A DNA stretch of 64,000 nucleotides from Palsa-89 sp963824345 (GTDB lineage Bacteria > Acidobacteriota > Terriglobia > Bryobacterales > Bryobacteraceae), in the NCBI GenBank assembly GCA_963824345.1, contig CAWGOZ010000012.1, positions 1 to 64,000 on the forward strand, read 5' to 3'. This document shows positions 32,746 to 41,051 of the stretch, in pieces. A program made the position numbers and the translations under genes. The notes under the pieces were generated by a model that did no database searches, had not been told where the DNA came from, and worked only from the letters and a program-made list of their open reading frames with translations. The number at the start of each line of letters is the position of its first letter. Position 1 is the stretch's first letter.

Positions 32746-33747
32746 TCACTTCCCTACCATGTGCCCGGAATCTTTTTCGTTCTCGGTGCAGACGTATTCG
32801 CCGATGTCGTCGCCGGCGTCGAGTTCAGACGCTCGCTCGATTTTCCAGGGCTTGGCATAAGCTCCTGGATCGTCGATGGTGAACTCGATTTCGAGATGGC
32901 CCAGATCGGGCCGCCGAAAGCGCTCGGTCAGGCGCATCATTTCGGTGTGCGGATGACCCAGGTTATCGAGCCAGGATCGGCCGTCGAAGCCAACGGTCTC
33001 GATGACCAATGTGTCGCCGTCCCAATGTCCGATGGAATGTCCCATCCACATTGGATTCGGGTCCTTGGGATGACCGCGTCCATCTAAGAAGACCTGGCGA
33101 TGGCTCGGGATGTCATCCTCGAATAACATCACCAGCAGGGTGGGTGTTTGAACCAGTTTGAAGGGAAACAAGGCCCCGGCGTTGGTGATGCCTCGCGGCA
33201 GGCAACGCGCTCCCGGAGCGTCCTTCCCATTGTTTGCGGCCCGCTCGCGCAGCAGCGCCTCCACCCAGGGCAGAGGCTCCGGCTTGCCCGGATCCACCGT
33301 TCTTTGCGCGAACCAGACGCCGGAGAGGTCGGGTCTGCCGTCCGCGGTTCGCGGCGTTGGCCCGGATGGCGCCGAGTGCGGACTGGTGAGCTGTACTCTG
33401 AATTCGCGCCCGTCGCCCAAAGTGCCCAGTTGGTATTCGAGCAGGTGAACATCCAGGCGCAGCGGTTCCGTTGACTGAACGGATACGTTCGACTGGTTGT
33501 ACGGGTAGAAGCCTGGAGCGCTGATGGAGACGTCGTAGGAGCCTGGCGGCAACGTTGCTAGCGAGTACTGGCCCTTGTCGGAACCAGCAGTCTTGTAAGC
33601 CATTTTCGTGCTTCTGTTGGTCGCCTGAATCTGAGCATTCGCGACTGCCGCGCCGTCGGAATCGACCACAGTGCCGTTGATCGTGCCGGCGTTCTGCGAG
33701 TATGCCGCTGTCGCGCAAAGCGCCAGCAAAATGACCATCCTGTTCAT
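32746..33747 (-). CDS. secreted protein: carboxypeptidase-regulatory-like domain plus DLSGVW-type domain (copy 1)
   Basis: A 333-residue exported protein beginning at the ATG at 33747 (NRMVILLALCATAAYS leader). Residues 20-100 are a CarboxypepD_reg-like Ig fold (INGTVVDSDGAAVANAQI, then ATLPPGSYDVSISAPGF). The rest is a domain with RPDLSGVWFAQR, HSIGHWDGDTLVIETVGF, LTERFRRPDLGHLEIEFTI, common in Acidobacteria secreted proteins of unknown role. It is a close paralogue of the upstream copy at 33756-34742. It is the last gene of a four-gene operon led by the haem c protein. Possible role: surface-exposed partner of the oxidase-like protein; this is inference. Confidence 0.75.
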   Translation of the reverse strand: MNRMVILLALCATAAYSQNAGTINGTVVDSDGAAVANAQIQATNRSTKMAYKTAGSDKGQYSLATLPPGSYDVSISAPGFYPYNQSNVSVQSTEPLRLDVHLLEYQLGTLGDGREFRVQLTSPHSAPSGPTPRTADGRPDLSGVWFAQRTVDPGKPEPLPWVEALLRERAANNGKDAPGARCLPRGITNAGALFPFKLVQTPTLLVMLFEDDIPSHRQVFLDGRGHPKDPNPMWMGHSIGHWDGDTLVIETVGFDGRSWLDNLGHPHTEMMRLTERFRRPDLGHLEIEFTIDDPGAYAKPWKIERASELDAGDDIGEYVCTENEKDSGHMVGK

Positions 33748-33755
33748 GAAAAAAA

Positions 33756-34742
33756 TTACTTCCCTACCAGGTGCGCCAAATCGCGCTCGTTTTCGGTGCA
33801 CACGTATTCCATGATCTCTTCCTGGGGCGCCAGGTCGGCGACGGATTTCGTGGTCCATGGCTTAACGTAAGCGCCGGGATCATCAATCGTAATTTCGATT
33901 TCCAGATGCCCCAAGTCGGCGCGCCGATACCGCTCGGTCATATGCAACTTTTCCGTGTGCGGCCGGCCCTGCAAATCGAGCCACGACCTGTCGTTGAAAC
34001 CCACCGTGTCGACCACCAGCGTGTCGCGGTCCCAATGTCCGATGGAGTGTCCCACCCAGGTAGGATTCAAGTTGTTCGGATGGCTTCTGCCATCGAGAAA
34101 CACCTGACGCGGCAATTCGCCTTCGAGCATGATCACCAGCAGCGCCGGCGTTTGGACCAACTTCCAAAGCTGGAGGGTGTTTCCCATCACGCCGAGCGGC
34201 CAGCAGTGCGACTGGGGGGCGTCCTTGTTGTTTTCTGCCTGGCGATTTCGCATAGTGGCTTCGGCCCACGGAAGCGGTTCCGGATTCCCGGGGTCCACCA
34301 CTCTTCGTTGATACCAGACGCCGGACAAGTCCGGCCTGCCGTCCGGCATCTTTGGGGCTGGACCGACCGGTGTTTTGTGCGGCCCTCCAATGCTCTCGAA
34401 AAACTCGCGGCCGTCGCCCAGCGTGTTCAACTGGATGTCGAGAAAATGGAGATCCAAGCGCAGTTGTTGGCCGCCAGCGACCTCAACATCCTTCCTGACG
34501 AATGGCTCAAACCCAGGTCGGACGCTGAAAAGATCATACTTGCCCGCGGGCAACTGCTCGAATGTAAAGGCGCCCGACGCCGAGGTGACTGCTTTGTGAA
34601 CCGACTTGGTTTGAGAGTTGGTGGCCTGGATGGTTGCATTGGCCACTGGGTCTCCGCCCACGTCGACCACAGTGCCGGTGATAGAACCGCTCTGAGCGAG
34701 CAGCGTGGAAGCGAAAATGAAGATGGAAACGATGTTTAGCAT
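33756..34742 (-). CDS. secreted protein: carboxypeptidase-regulatory-like domain plus DLSGVW-type domain (copy 2)
   Basis: A 328-residue exported protein (leader LNIVSIFIFASTLLAQ). It repeats the architecture of its neighbour: Ig-like ITGTVVDVGGDPVANATI and EQLPAGKYDLFSVRPGF, then RPDLSGVWYQRR, HSIGHWDRDTLVVDTVGF and MTERYRRADLGHLEIEI. Sequence agreement runs to the last residues (VCTENE...LVGK in both), so the pair arose by tandem duplication. The gap to the downstream copy is only 8 bases and the upstream gene ends one base before this start. No catalytic motif is apparent. The His and Asp in GHWDRDT are candidates for a functional site. Confidence 0.75.
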   Translation of the reverse strand: MLNIVSIFIFASTLLAQSGSITGTVVDVGGDPVANATIQATNSQTKSVHKAVTSASGAFTFEQLPAGKYDLFSVRPGFEPFVRKDVEVAGGQQLRLDLHFLDIQLNTLGDGREFFESIGGPHKTPVGPAPKMPDGRPDLSGVWYQRRVVDPGNPEPLPWAEATMRNRQAENNKDAPQSHCWPLGVMGNTLQLWKLVQTPALLVIMLEGELPRQVFLDGRSHPNNLNPTWVGHSIGHWDRDTLVVDTVGFNDRSWLDLQGRPHTEKLHMTERYRRADLGHLEIEITIDDPGAYVKPWTTKSVADLAPQEEIMEYVCTENERDLAHLVGK

Positions 34743-34743
34743 C

Positions 34744-35580
34744 TTAGCGTTGGCTGGGCGGCACGGGAGCGCTCGGGTTCCCTTGCACGGTCACGGTGAC
34801 GTCGCGTGAGGTATACAACTGCCCGTCATTGGCGGTGGCACGCAGAATATACGTGCCGGGTTCGCTGAAACTCACTTTCGAGGTCAGCTTCACGGGCTGG
34901 CCGTACACCACCGCGGAGACCGCTGGATCGAACGTGACTCTGCCCGGTCCGCGGTACTGAATCCATTTGATCTGCACGCCCTGCGGCCGGCGAGGCTGCG
35001 AATCGCGATCCGGATTGGACGGCGTGCGCAGGTATGGTTTCGGAAGACCGTCGTCAGTAGCCGAGGCAGTGAGCGTCGCCGCATCCGGCAGCGTAACGGT
35101 GGAAGCATCGCCGACGGTGAGCGCCGGAGGCTGGTTGTTCGGATCGATGACGCCGCCCCCCATATTTTCGACGATGACGTCCGGGCTCAACTCCCAGACG
35201 GGCTGCAGCCAGCCCTTGGCCTGATTGGTACGCCCGTGCGAAGTGAGCGTCCAGATCACCTTCTGTTGTTTGTCCCAATTGGCGGGCACCACCACTCGAA
35301 ACAGGAAGCGTTGGCGTCGGGGATAGAAATGCGTCGGCTGCCCTTGATCGCCGGGCTTCCCAGGCCCTGCATCAACGTTGTTGCTGGGGCCGACGGGAAC
35401 GTCTACCTCCTCCTCGTAATTCCGGTTGAGGTAGCCGAACACCATGCTAAAGGTGCCATCGGGATTGCGCTCCCACCCCTCAAAAACGGGAGCAACGTCC
35501 TGGCCGCGCGCATACTGGACTTGGGCCCGCGCCGAGCCGACCGCCAAGAACGCGGCAAATACCACCGAAATCCAGCGCAC
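34744..35580 (-). CDS. secreted protein with PKD/cadherin-like beta domain, unknown function
   Basis: A 278-residue exported protein (leader ISVVFAAFLAVGSARAQ). It has a first domain with GWERNPDGTFSMVFGYLNRNYEEE and FLFRVVVPANWD, a pattern seen in acidobacterial/planctomycete secreted proteins, and a C-terminal Ig-like region (FSEPGTYILRATANDGQLYTSRDVTVTV) of PKD or cadherin type. There is no enzyme motif. It lies directly between the haem c/copper protein (3-base gap) and the two DLSGVW proteins (1-base gap), so it is surely co-transcribed with them. It could be a scaffold or substrate-binding partner; this is inference. Confidence 0.7.
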   Translation of the reverse strand: MRWISVVFAAFLAVGSARAQVQYARGQDVAPVFEGWERNPDGTFSMVFGYLNRNYEEEVDVPVGPSNNVDAGPGKPGDQGQPTHFYPRRQRFLFRVVVPANWDKQQKVIWTLTSHGRTNQAKGWLQPVWELSPDVIVENMGGGVIDPNNQPPALTVGDASTVTLPDAATLTASATDDGLPKPYLRTPSNPDRDSQPRRPQGVQIKWIQYRGPGRVTFDPAVSAVVYGQPVKLTSKVSFSEPGTYILRATANDGQLYTSRDVTVTVQGNPSAPVPPSQR

Positions 35581-35583
35581 CCG

Positions 35584-36852
35584 CTACTCCGCCTTCGCCA
35601 GAGTTTGCTTTCCTTTGCGCGCTTCCACCTGCTGCTTGAACTCCTCGTCGGAGAGATAGTAGTAGCTGATCCAGGCGCCGCCCATTTCATCGATGGTGCG
35701 CTGCCCGTAGGTGATCAGGTTATCCGGATCGGGGTTGAACTTGTTGCCGGGAGAGTTGTCATACCAGGAGATCATGTGCAGGATGGTCCCGGCCGGCAGC
35801 AACGGTTGCTCGTCTTCCGCATACAGGTACACCAGATGCCAGGCAAACTGGTATTTGCTGACGCAGCTCAGCATCTCCACTTTGTGGCCGCCCGGATAGA
35901 TGGCCTCCATGCAAGATGCCTTTCCGCGGTTGTGCAGGTGCGGTTGGAAGGAAAGGAGCCGGGCTGGCTTGGCCAGCGTGTTGTAGCCATCAAACCGGAC
36001 GTTGTCGGCGTTGGGCGGAATATCGAGCTCTTTCGGGTCGCCGACTTTTTCGGTGGTCTCAATGTGTTCGGGCGTAAATCCTTTGGGGTAAAACTTGAGG
36101 GCGAGCGCCACGTTAGCGGGAGTTTCCGTGCCCATGGGGTGAAGGTGGAGGTTGAAGTTAATCTTGGTCCCCGCCTTCATCAAGCGGCCCGCGCCTTCCG
36201 GAAATACGTCGGCGTTCTTTCCGAGAGCGTACTCGTTGAGGAAAGTTCCCTGGACGTTGTCGCCCTGGTCCGGATCGTCGTCGTGCTTCATGGACGTGGT
36301 TACGTGATGGACGGCCCGGAAGCCCTTGGTGGGTTTCACCTCGACGGCCTTGATATAACGGTCCTCGGTGAGGCCCGGGTCAACCAGAACGTCGATCCAC
36401 CGGTCGGAGGCTTCGGCGGGCACAATCTGATCCTTGGGCAGCGTTACGATCAAATCCGGTTGGTCGAAGTGCCAGCGGTCCGAATCGTCGAAGCTGCGCG
36501 GCTTCGGCATATCGGCCGGATTTCCCTTGGGAGCGCCCGCGTCCACCCACTTCACGATGGTTGCGATCTCCTCGTCAGTGAGCGACACGTCGTTGCGGAA
36601 GTGCTGAATGCCTACGTTCTTGTCGATGTACCAAGGCGGCATCTCTCGCGCCAGAACCTTCTGCTTGATCGACTTGGCCCACGGCCGCGATTCTTCATAC
36701 GTCAGCAGCGACATGGGGGCGAATGTGTCCGGCCGATGGCAGGACTGACAGCGGTTCTGAAGGATTGGCGCAACGTCTTTGGTAAAGGTGACTTGGCCCT
36801 CGGCGATTGCCGCGAGCGCGACAAGACCGGGAATAAGGCAAATAGCTCGCAT
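35584..36852 (-). CDS. secreted c-type cytochrome fused to copper type II monooxygenase-like fold
   Basis: A 422-residue exported protein. After a signal peptide (AICLIPGLVALAAIAEG) the haem c motif is NRCQSCHR (Cys35, Cys38, His39) with a Met ligand candidate in AREMPPWY. The rest resembles peptidylglycine monooxygenase-like copper proteins: AVHHVTTSM, NFNLHLHPMGTE and SFQPHLHNRGK supply His pairs for two copper sites. Such haem-copper fusions are frequent in Acidobacteria and Planctomycetes and are presumed oxidoreductases with unknown substrate. A strong AGGAGGT stands six bases before the ATG at 36852. It is the first gene of the operon down to 32746. Confidence 0.78.
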   Translation of the reverse strand: MRAICLIPGLVALAAIAEGQVTFTKDVAPILQNRCQSCHRPDTFAPMSLLTYEESRPWAKSIKQKVLAREMPPWYIDKNVGIQHFRNDVSLTDEEIATIVKWVDAGAPKGNPADMPKPRSFDDSDRWHFDQPDLIVTLPKDQIVPAEASDRWIDVLVDPGLTEDRYIKAVEVKPTKGFRAVHHVTTSMKHDDDPDQGDNVQGTFLNEYALGKNADVFPEGAGRLMKAGTKINFNLHLHPMGTETPANVALALKFYPKGFTPEHIETTEKVGDPKELDIPPNADNVRFDGYNTLAKPARLLSFQPHLHNRGKASCMEAIYPGGHKVEMLSCVSKYQFAWHLVYLYAEDEQPLLPAGTILHMISWYDNSPGNKFNPDPDNLITYGQRTIDEMGGAWISYYYLSDEEFKQQVEARKGKQTLAKAE

Positions 36853-36909
36853 CTGGCTACCTCCTAAACTCTTTGAGACTAAAGGTTTACAAACACGGTG
36901 TCAAGCCCG

Positions 36910-36933
36910 GTCGCTCCCTGTGTCGCTCCCTGC
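36910..36933. repeat. 12-bp tandem direct repeat in the divergent intergenic region
   Basis: GTCGCTCCCTGT (36910-36921) is followed by GTCGCTCCCTGC (36922-36933). The sequence resembles the reverse complement of the REP-like core. The rest of the 162-base gap (36853-37014) holds only the ribosome site of the haem c gene and a GCTGG-rich stretch. Confidence 0.55.
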
Positions 36934-37014
36934 GGTGGCCGGTTATTGGTTGTTGCTGGCTGGTGGCTGGTGAAAGCGCGGCGCAAGGTTCGCTATTCTG
37001 TCAGAAGCTGATCC

Positions 37015-37479
37015 ATGGCAAAACTACGCGTGACAGCAGCGGCGTGCTCTATTTTCTGCACTCTGGCGCTTTCCGCAGCTACCCGCATCAACGACCCGAA
37101 AACCTTCGTCTCCGACGTGTATCGCCAGTTGATCGCAAGTCAGTCGGGCCATGAATATACACCGCCGGATGACATTTATTCTGCCCGGTTGGCAAAGCTC
37201 TTCCGCGACGACAGGCGCAAGGCGAAGGGCGAGGTCGGCTGTTTGGAAATCCTATTCTGGGTCAATGGCCAGGATTACGCCATTAGCGATCTCACCGTCA
37301 CAAGCGCGGACCATGGTCCAGACCGCAAGACTGTAACCGCCAAGTTCATGAACATCGACAGAAGGGAGGAGATACGCTTCGATTTCCTTCGGAATGGTGG
37401 GCGCTGGCTGCTCGACGAAGTGCACTCGACCTCCGCAACACCTTGGACCTTATCCGGGCTTTTGAAGTGCTCCCAGTAG
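37015..37479 (+). CDS. exported DUF3828-like protein
   Basis: A 154-residue protein with a signal peptide (AACSIFCTLALSAATR). The mature part has DPKTFVSDVYRQLIAS near the start and FDFLRNGGRWLLDEVHS near the end, resembling the DUF3828/NTF2-like fold in which a helix pair packs on a curved sheet. Residues for catalysis are not apparent. It lies 23 bases upstream of greB on the same strand, which may be chance co-transcription. The family assignment is by pattern only. Confidence 0.62.
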   Translation: MAKLRVTAAACSIFCTLALSAATRINDPKTFVSDVYRQLIASQSGHEYTPPDDIYSARLAKLFRDDRRKAKGEVGCLEILFWVNGQDYAISDLTVTSADHGPDRKTVTAKFMNIDRREEIRFDFLRNGGRWLLDEVHSTSATPWTLSGLLKCSQ

Positions 37480-37502
37480 CTTCGGGCTGGAAGGGCTAAG
37501 AG

Positions 37503-38114
37503 ATGCGAAAAGGGTTTACGAGAAAACCACAAGCGGACGAGCCCGCGACCCAAAGCAAGAACTACATAACGCCCAGTGGGCTACAGCGCCTCAAAGATGA
37601 GCACCGGTTTCTGCTCACCAGGGAACGCCCCGCCGTGACGGAGGTGGTGGCGTGGGCGGCCAGTAACGGCGATCGGAGTGAAAACGCCGACTATCAGTAC
37701 GGCAAGCGGCGGCTGCGGCAGATTGATGGGCGGATTCGCTTTCTCACCAAGCGAATCGAAGCCGCGGAAGTGGTGGACCCGGAAACGCCAAGAGCAGGGC
37801 AAGCGGCGACGAGGGCATTCTTCGGAGCGACCGTGCGCTACGCCAATGCCGCTGGAGCGGAGCGAGTGGTGAGCATCGTGGGCACCGACGAAGTCGATCT
37901 CAACCGCAACCACATCAGTTGGGTCTCGCCTCTGGGGCGCGCGTTGATGAAGTCGGCAGCGGGCGACAGCGTAGTTCTCCAGGCGCCGCGCGGCGCAGAA
38001 TACCTGACCGTGCTGGATGTGTGTTACGAACGCATTTCCGTGGAACCGTTCCGTGAACCACCTGGATCGGAGGCCTCGGCAAAGGGACTCGCTCGCCGAC
38101 GCGAATCCACCTGA
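37503..38114 (+). CDS. greB: transcript cleavage factor GreB
   Basis: A 203-residue Gre factor. The N-terminal coiled coil contains the tip acidic residues in NGDRSENADYQYGKRRLRQID, which reach the RNA polymerase active site and cause backtracked RNA cleavage. The C-terminal FKBP-like domain has FFGATVRYANAAG and WVSPLGRALM. The long basic N-terminal extension and the YQYGK sequence favour GreB over GreA. The C-terminus is extended by about 30 residues (EPFREPPGSE onward) relative to E. coli GreB. It converges on the cytochrome P460 gene; the 104-base gap has no clear terminator. Confidence 0.9.
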   Translation: MRKGFTRKPQADEPATQSKNYITPSGLQRLKDEHRFLLTRERPAVTEVVAWAASNGDRSENADYQYGKRRLRQIDGRIRFLTKRIEAAEVVDPETPRAGQAATRAFFGATVRYANAAGAERVVSIVGTDEVDLNRNHISWVSPLGRALMKSAAGDSVVLQAPRGAEYLTVLDVCYERISVEPFREPPGSEASAKGLARRREST

Positions 38115-38218
38115 GGAAGGTCAGCGCAGAACAATTCTCGCAGCGGTCGGCTGTCTCTTATGCCTGAGCCGAACGTGGGCATTGTGATCGGCCGCTATCA
38201 TCTGCTGCCTGCCCGAGT

Positions 38219-38740
38219 CTAAGGTGCGTAACGCGTGAAGACCAGGTCGCGAGCCTTGATCTGATTATGGCAAGGGTAGCAACTTTTCATGGACGCCGCG
38301 GCGGCGGGTTTACCGTCTATGAAAGTAGCGAAGCCCCAGCCGCCCGTTGCGGCGTACTTGGTTGAGTCCTTGACCATAAACTGAATGTTGGTGGCGGGGC
38401 CCGCGACGAAAGATTGGGCTTGGCCAAAGACTTTGTTGTTTTCCGCCGAAGGAACGTGACCGTAGTGCAAAGCGGCAATGATCGCGCCGTCCGGGAATGG
38501 AAGCTTTCCGTCGCGGTAGGCCTGAATAGCCACATCGTTGCCCAAAACGGCGCCAATACTGTGCAGGTTGCCTTCTTCGTGGGCGACGGAGATCAACTTC
38601 CAGTCCCGGTATCCGGGAGGAATTTTTGTGACGAAGATCGGGGCGGCCGAGTCATCGGCGTGGAGAGACGCGGGCGCCGTAAGCGCGACAATACCTGCCA
38701 GTATTCCAGCGGCAACCAGCAGCAAGGGTATTCCTTTCAT
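38219..38740 (-). CDS. exported cytochrome P460-family protein
   Basis: A 173-residue protein with a signal peptide (IPLLLVAAGILAGIVAL). The P460 fold is seen in PPGYRDWKLISVAHEEG and FPDGAIIAALHYG, and the haem c attachment is CYPCH near the C-terminus, followed by the usual ARDLVFTRY. Characterised members oxidise hydroxylamine or degrade NO-related compounds using a haem cross-linked to Lys; many relatives without that Lys act only as electron carriers. The ATG at 38740 is preceded by GGAGGC; the frame opens earlier but has no conserved sequence. Next to it is a lipocalin-like gene on the same strand. Confidence 0.83.
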   Translation of the reverse strand: MKGIPLLLVAAGILAGIVALTAPASLHADDSAAPIFVTKIPPGYRDWKLISVAHEEGNLHSIGAVLGNDVAIQAYRDGKLPFPDGAIIAALHYGHVPSAENNKVFGQAQSFVAGPATNIQFMVKDSTKYAATGGWGFATFIDGKPAAAASMKSCYPCHNQIKARDLVFTRYAP

Positions 38741-38777
38741 AGTGGCCTCCTTCAGGGCGACTAGCATTTCATTGTGC

Positions 38778-39287
38778 TTATTTCACGACGCGCTCCCACA
38801 CGAACGTGCTTTCGACAACGGGCCGGTTGAGTTCGGAAGCATCCACCCGCAATGACATCCGGTCGGGGCCTTGGAAGGTATACCATCGCTTGGTCGCGCG
38901 GCCCACTGCGTTGGGCGTTTGATTGATCTCGAAATGCCGGAGCATAAAGCCTTCGTTCGCGTGGATCTCGAGGGTGGCACAGTAAGCGCCGAAGCCTTTG
39001 ATCGCGGACAGCCCCTCTTCTGCTGTGGGCGCGGCCTCGGACTTCCACTGTGGCCGGTTGGGATTCATGGCTAGGAAGCACATGCGATCCGCATGGGCGT
39101 CAAAAAAGGCATAGCCGACGCTGTTGGGTCCCTCTCGCGTGGTTCCGTCAGCGAGGCGCTGCGGGTTGGATACCAGCCGCCACATGCCTGCAAACTGCCT
39201 AGCGACAGCATCCTGGGATTGACCACGTGACGTGCCGTGGAAGGGGCCCAATGCCAGGAGGAAGGACCACGCGATTATTTTTTTCAT
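38778..39287 (-). CDS. exported lipocalin-like protein
   Basis: A 169-residue exported protein with the leader KKIIAWSFLLALGPFHG. The mature part fits the lipocalin-like family found in fungi and Acidobacteria: QFAGMWRLVSNPQRLADGT, GYAFFDAHADRMCFLAMNPNRPQW, ATLEIHANEGFMLRHFE and RVDASELNRPVVESTFVWERV. These are beta-barrels predicted to bind small hydrophobic ligands. Two close starts are possible (ATG 39299 or 39287); 39287 gives the better leader. It lies 37 bases upstream of the cytochrome P460 gene and is divergent from a metallo-beta-lactamase-fold gene, with the shared promoter region at 39300-39360. Confidence 0.72.
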   Translation of the reverse strand: MKKIIAWSFLLALGPFHGTSRGQSQDAVARQFAGMWRLVSNPQRLADGTTREGPNSVGYAFFDAHADRMCFLAMNPNRPQWKSEAAPTAEEGLSAIKGFGAYCATLEIHANEGFMLRHFEINQTPNAVGRATKRWYTFQGPDRMSLRVDASELNRPVVESTFVWERVVK

Positions 39288-39360
39288 TTTGTTTACCATT
39301 GTACGGACATACGTCCAGGGACGGTGCTCGCTGCCACAGGAGTACAATTGTTCGGGATCT

Positions 39361-40341
39361 ATGCCTCTTGTCAGCCGCACCATCGCCCTGGCGACCGTCG
39401 TCTTAGTGTCCTTCCCTGGATTCGCCACGGATCTGGAGGTGCTTCAACTGCGGCCGAATTTTTATATGATTGCGGGCGCAGGCGGCAATATTGGCTTTCA
39501 AGTGGGAGCGGATGGCGTGGTGGTGGTGGACTCAGGTTCGGCGGAGAATGCGGACGCAGTGGTGGCTGCCATTCAGAAGGTCACGGCGCAGCGCATCCGT
39601 TACCTGATCAACACCAGCGCCGATCCGGATCACGTGGGCGGCAACGCCAGAGTCGCGAAATCCGGGCAGACACTTTTCACGGGAAACGGCGGGGTCGGTC
39701 TTGCCACGAATTTCCTGGGAGGGGGCGCGTCCATATTGTCGGTGGAACAAGTTTTGACGAGAATGAGCGGACCGAGCGGGAAGCCTTCGCCATTTCCGAT
39801 TGAGGCGTGGCCGACGGAGACGTTTAATCAGGCGCGGAAATACATGTACCTCAACGGCGAGGGGATCGAAGTTTTCCATGAGCCGGCGGCGCATAGCGAT
39901 GGCGATGCGATGGTCTTTTTTCGGCGCTCCGATGTCGTGATGGCCGGCGAGGTGTTCGACACCAGGCGGTTCCCGGTGATCGACGTAGCCAAGGGCGGAA
40001 GCATCCAGGGCGAAATCGCAGCTTTGCAGAAGCTGGTGGATACGGCCATTCCGTCCGTGCCGATCGTATCGCGCGAAGAGGGGACGCTGATCGTGCCGGG
40101 CCACGGCCGCATCTGCGATCAACTGGATGTGGTTGAATACCGCGACATGGTGACCATCATCCGCGATCGCATCCACGATTTGATGAAGCAGGGTCTCACG
40201 CTGGAACAGGTCAAGGCAGCGTCGCCGGCCCGGGGCTACACGCGCCGCTACGGGTCCGATACTGGTTCGTGGACCACCAACGATTTTGTGGAAGCGATTT
40301 ATCGAACTCTGGACAAGGGCGCGAGCGAGAAAGTGCAATGA
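39361..40341 (+). CDS. exported metallo-beta-lactamase-fold protein with altered zinc motif
   Basis: A 326-residue protein with a leader (RTIALATVVLVSFPGFA) beginning at the ATG at 39361. The fold is clear: YMIAGAGGNIGFQVGADGVVVVDSG, then NTSADPDHVGGNARV, EPAAHSDGDAMVFFRRSDVVMAGE and VPGHGR. In the hallmark H-x-H-x-D-H, the first two His are replaced (S-A-D-P-D-H), leaving Asp-His and the later His and Asp ligands, so it may hold one metal or none. Substrate is unknown. It leads a three-gene operon with ATGA-type overlaps to two exported DUF-like proteins, which suggests a common extracellular process. Confidence 0.8.
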   Translation: MPLVSRTIALATVVLVSFPGFATDLEVLQLRPNFYMIAGAGGNIGFQVGADGVVVVDSGSAENADAVVAAIQKVTAQRIRYLINTSADPDHVGGNARVAKSGQTLFTGNGGVGLATNFLGGGASILSVEQVLTRMSGPSGKPSPFPIEAWPTETFNQARKYMYLNGEGIEVFHEPAAHSDGDAMVFFRRSDVVMAGEVFDTRRFPVIDVAKGGSIQGEIAALQKLVDTAIPSVPIVSREEGTLIVPGHGRICDQLDVVEYRDMVTIIRDRIHDLMKQGLTLEQVKAASPARGYTRRYGSDTGSWTTNDFVEAIYRTLDKGASEKVQ

Positions 40342-41051
40342 GAGGCCTCGGAATCGCCATACTCGGCGCGCTGCTATGGGTTGCCGCACAGCCGCGGGCG
40401 AACGGCCAGAACGCAACTACCGCAAAAGCGTCCGCGCCGGTGGATCTCACGGGCTATTGGGTTGCTTTCGTGACCAAGGACTGGCGTTTTCGGATGGTAA
40501 CGCCGCGCAAGGGCGATTACAGAGCGGTACCGATGACGGAACAGGCGCGCAAAGTAGCTGACACTTGGGATCCAGCGGCCGACGAAGCCGCGGGAAATCA
40601 ATGCAAGTCGTATGGAGCCCCCGCGGTGATGCGGCTGGCCGCGCGGTTTCACATTACGTGGCAGGACGAGAACACGCTGCGCGTGGACAGCGATGCGGGC
40701 ATGCAGAGCAGGCTTTTTCATTTCGCCTCCGAGAAAACGGCGCCGCCGTCAAAGGGGGAACGGACCTGGCAAGGCTATTCCATCGCACAGTGGCAGAAAT
40801 CGGCGTTGAAAGTGGCAACGGCCAACCTGCGCGCGGGGTATCTGCGAAAGAATGGTGTTCCATACAGCGAGAATGCCGCTGTGACGGAATACTTCGATGT
40901 CGCGCCGCTCTCTGGTGGCGGCCAGGTGCTTCTGGTGACCACTATCGTCGACGATCCACAGTATCTGCAGCAGCCGTTTATCGTGAGTTCGGAATTCAAG
41001 AAGGAGGCCGACGGTTCGAAATGGGATCCAACGCCGTGCACCGCAAAATGA
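40338..41051 (+). CDS. exported protein of unknown function, operon member 2
   Basis: A 237-residue protein with a leader (LGIAILGALLWVAAQPRA). It contains DLTGYWVAFVTKDWRFRM, SYGAPAVMRLAARFHITW, GMQSRLFHF, QWQKSALKVATANLRAGYLRKNG and ENAAVTEYFD. This sequence layout is shared with the next gene and recalls the DLSGVW...GDTLV proteins at 32746-34742, so they belong to one secreted superfamily. The ATG at 40338 overlaps the preceding stop by four bases. No known catalytic motif is seen. Confidence 0.7.
   Translation: MRGLGIAILGALLWVAAQPRANGQNATTAKASAPVDLTGYWVAFVTKDWRFRMVTPRKGDYRAVPMTEQARKVADTWDPAADEAAGNQCKSYGAPAVMRLAARFHITWQDENTLRVDSDAGMQSRLFHFASEKTAPPSKGERTWQGYSIAQWQKSALKVATANLRAGYLRKNGVPYSENAAVTEYFDVAPLSGGGQVLLVTTIVDDPQYLQQPFIVSSEFKKEADGSKWDPTPCTAK

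Noticed and set aside
35236..36867. 543-codon open frame opposite the haem c/copper protein
   Set aside because: The translated sequence is His/Arg/Leu/Val-biased and matches nothing; the minus-strand gene there has a signal peptide, CQSCH and a strong ribosome site.
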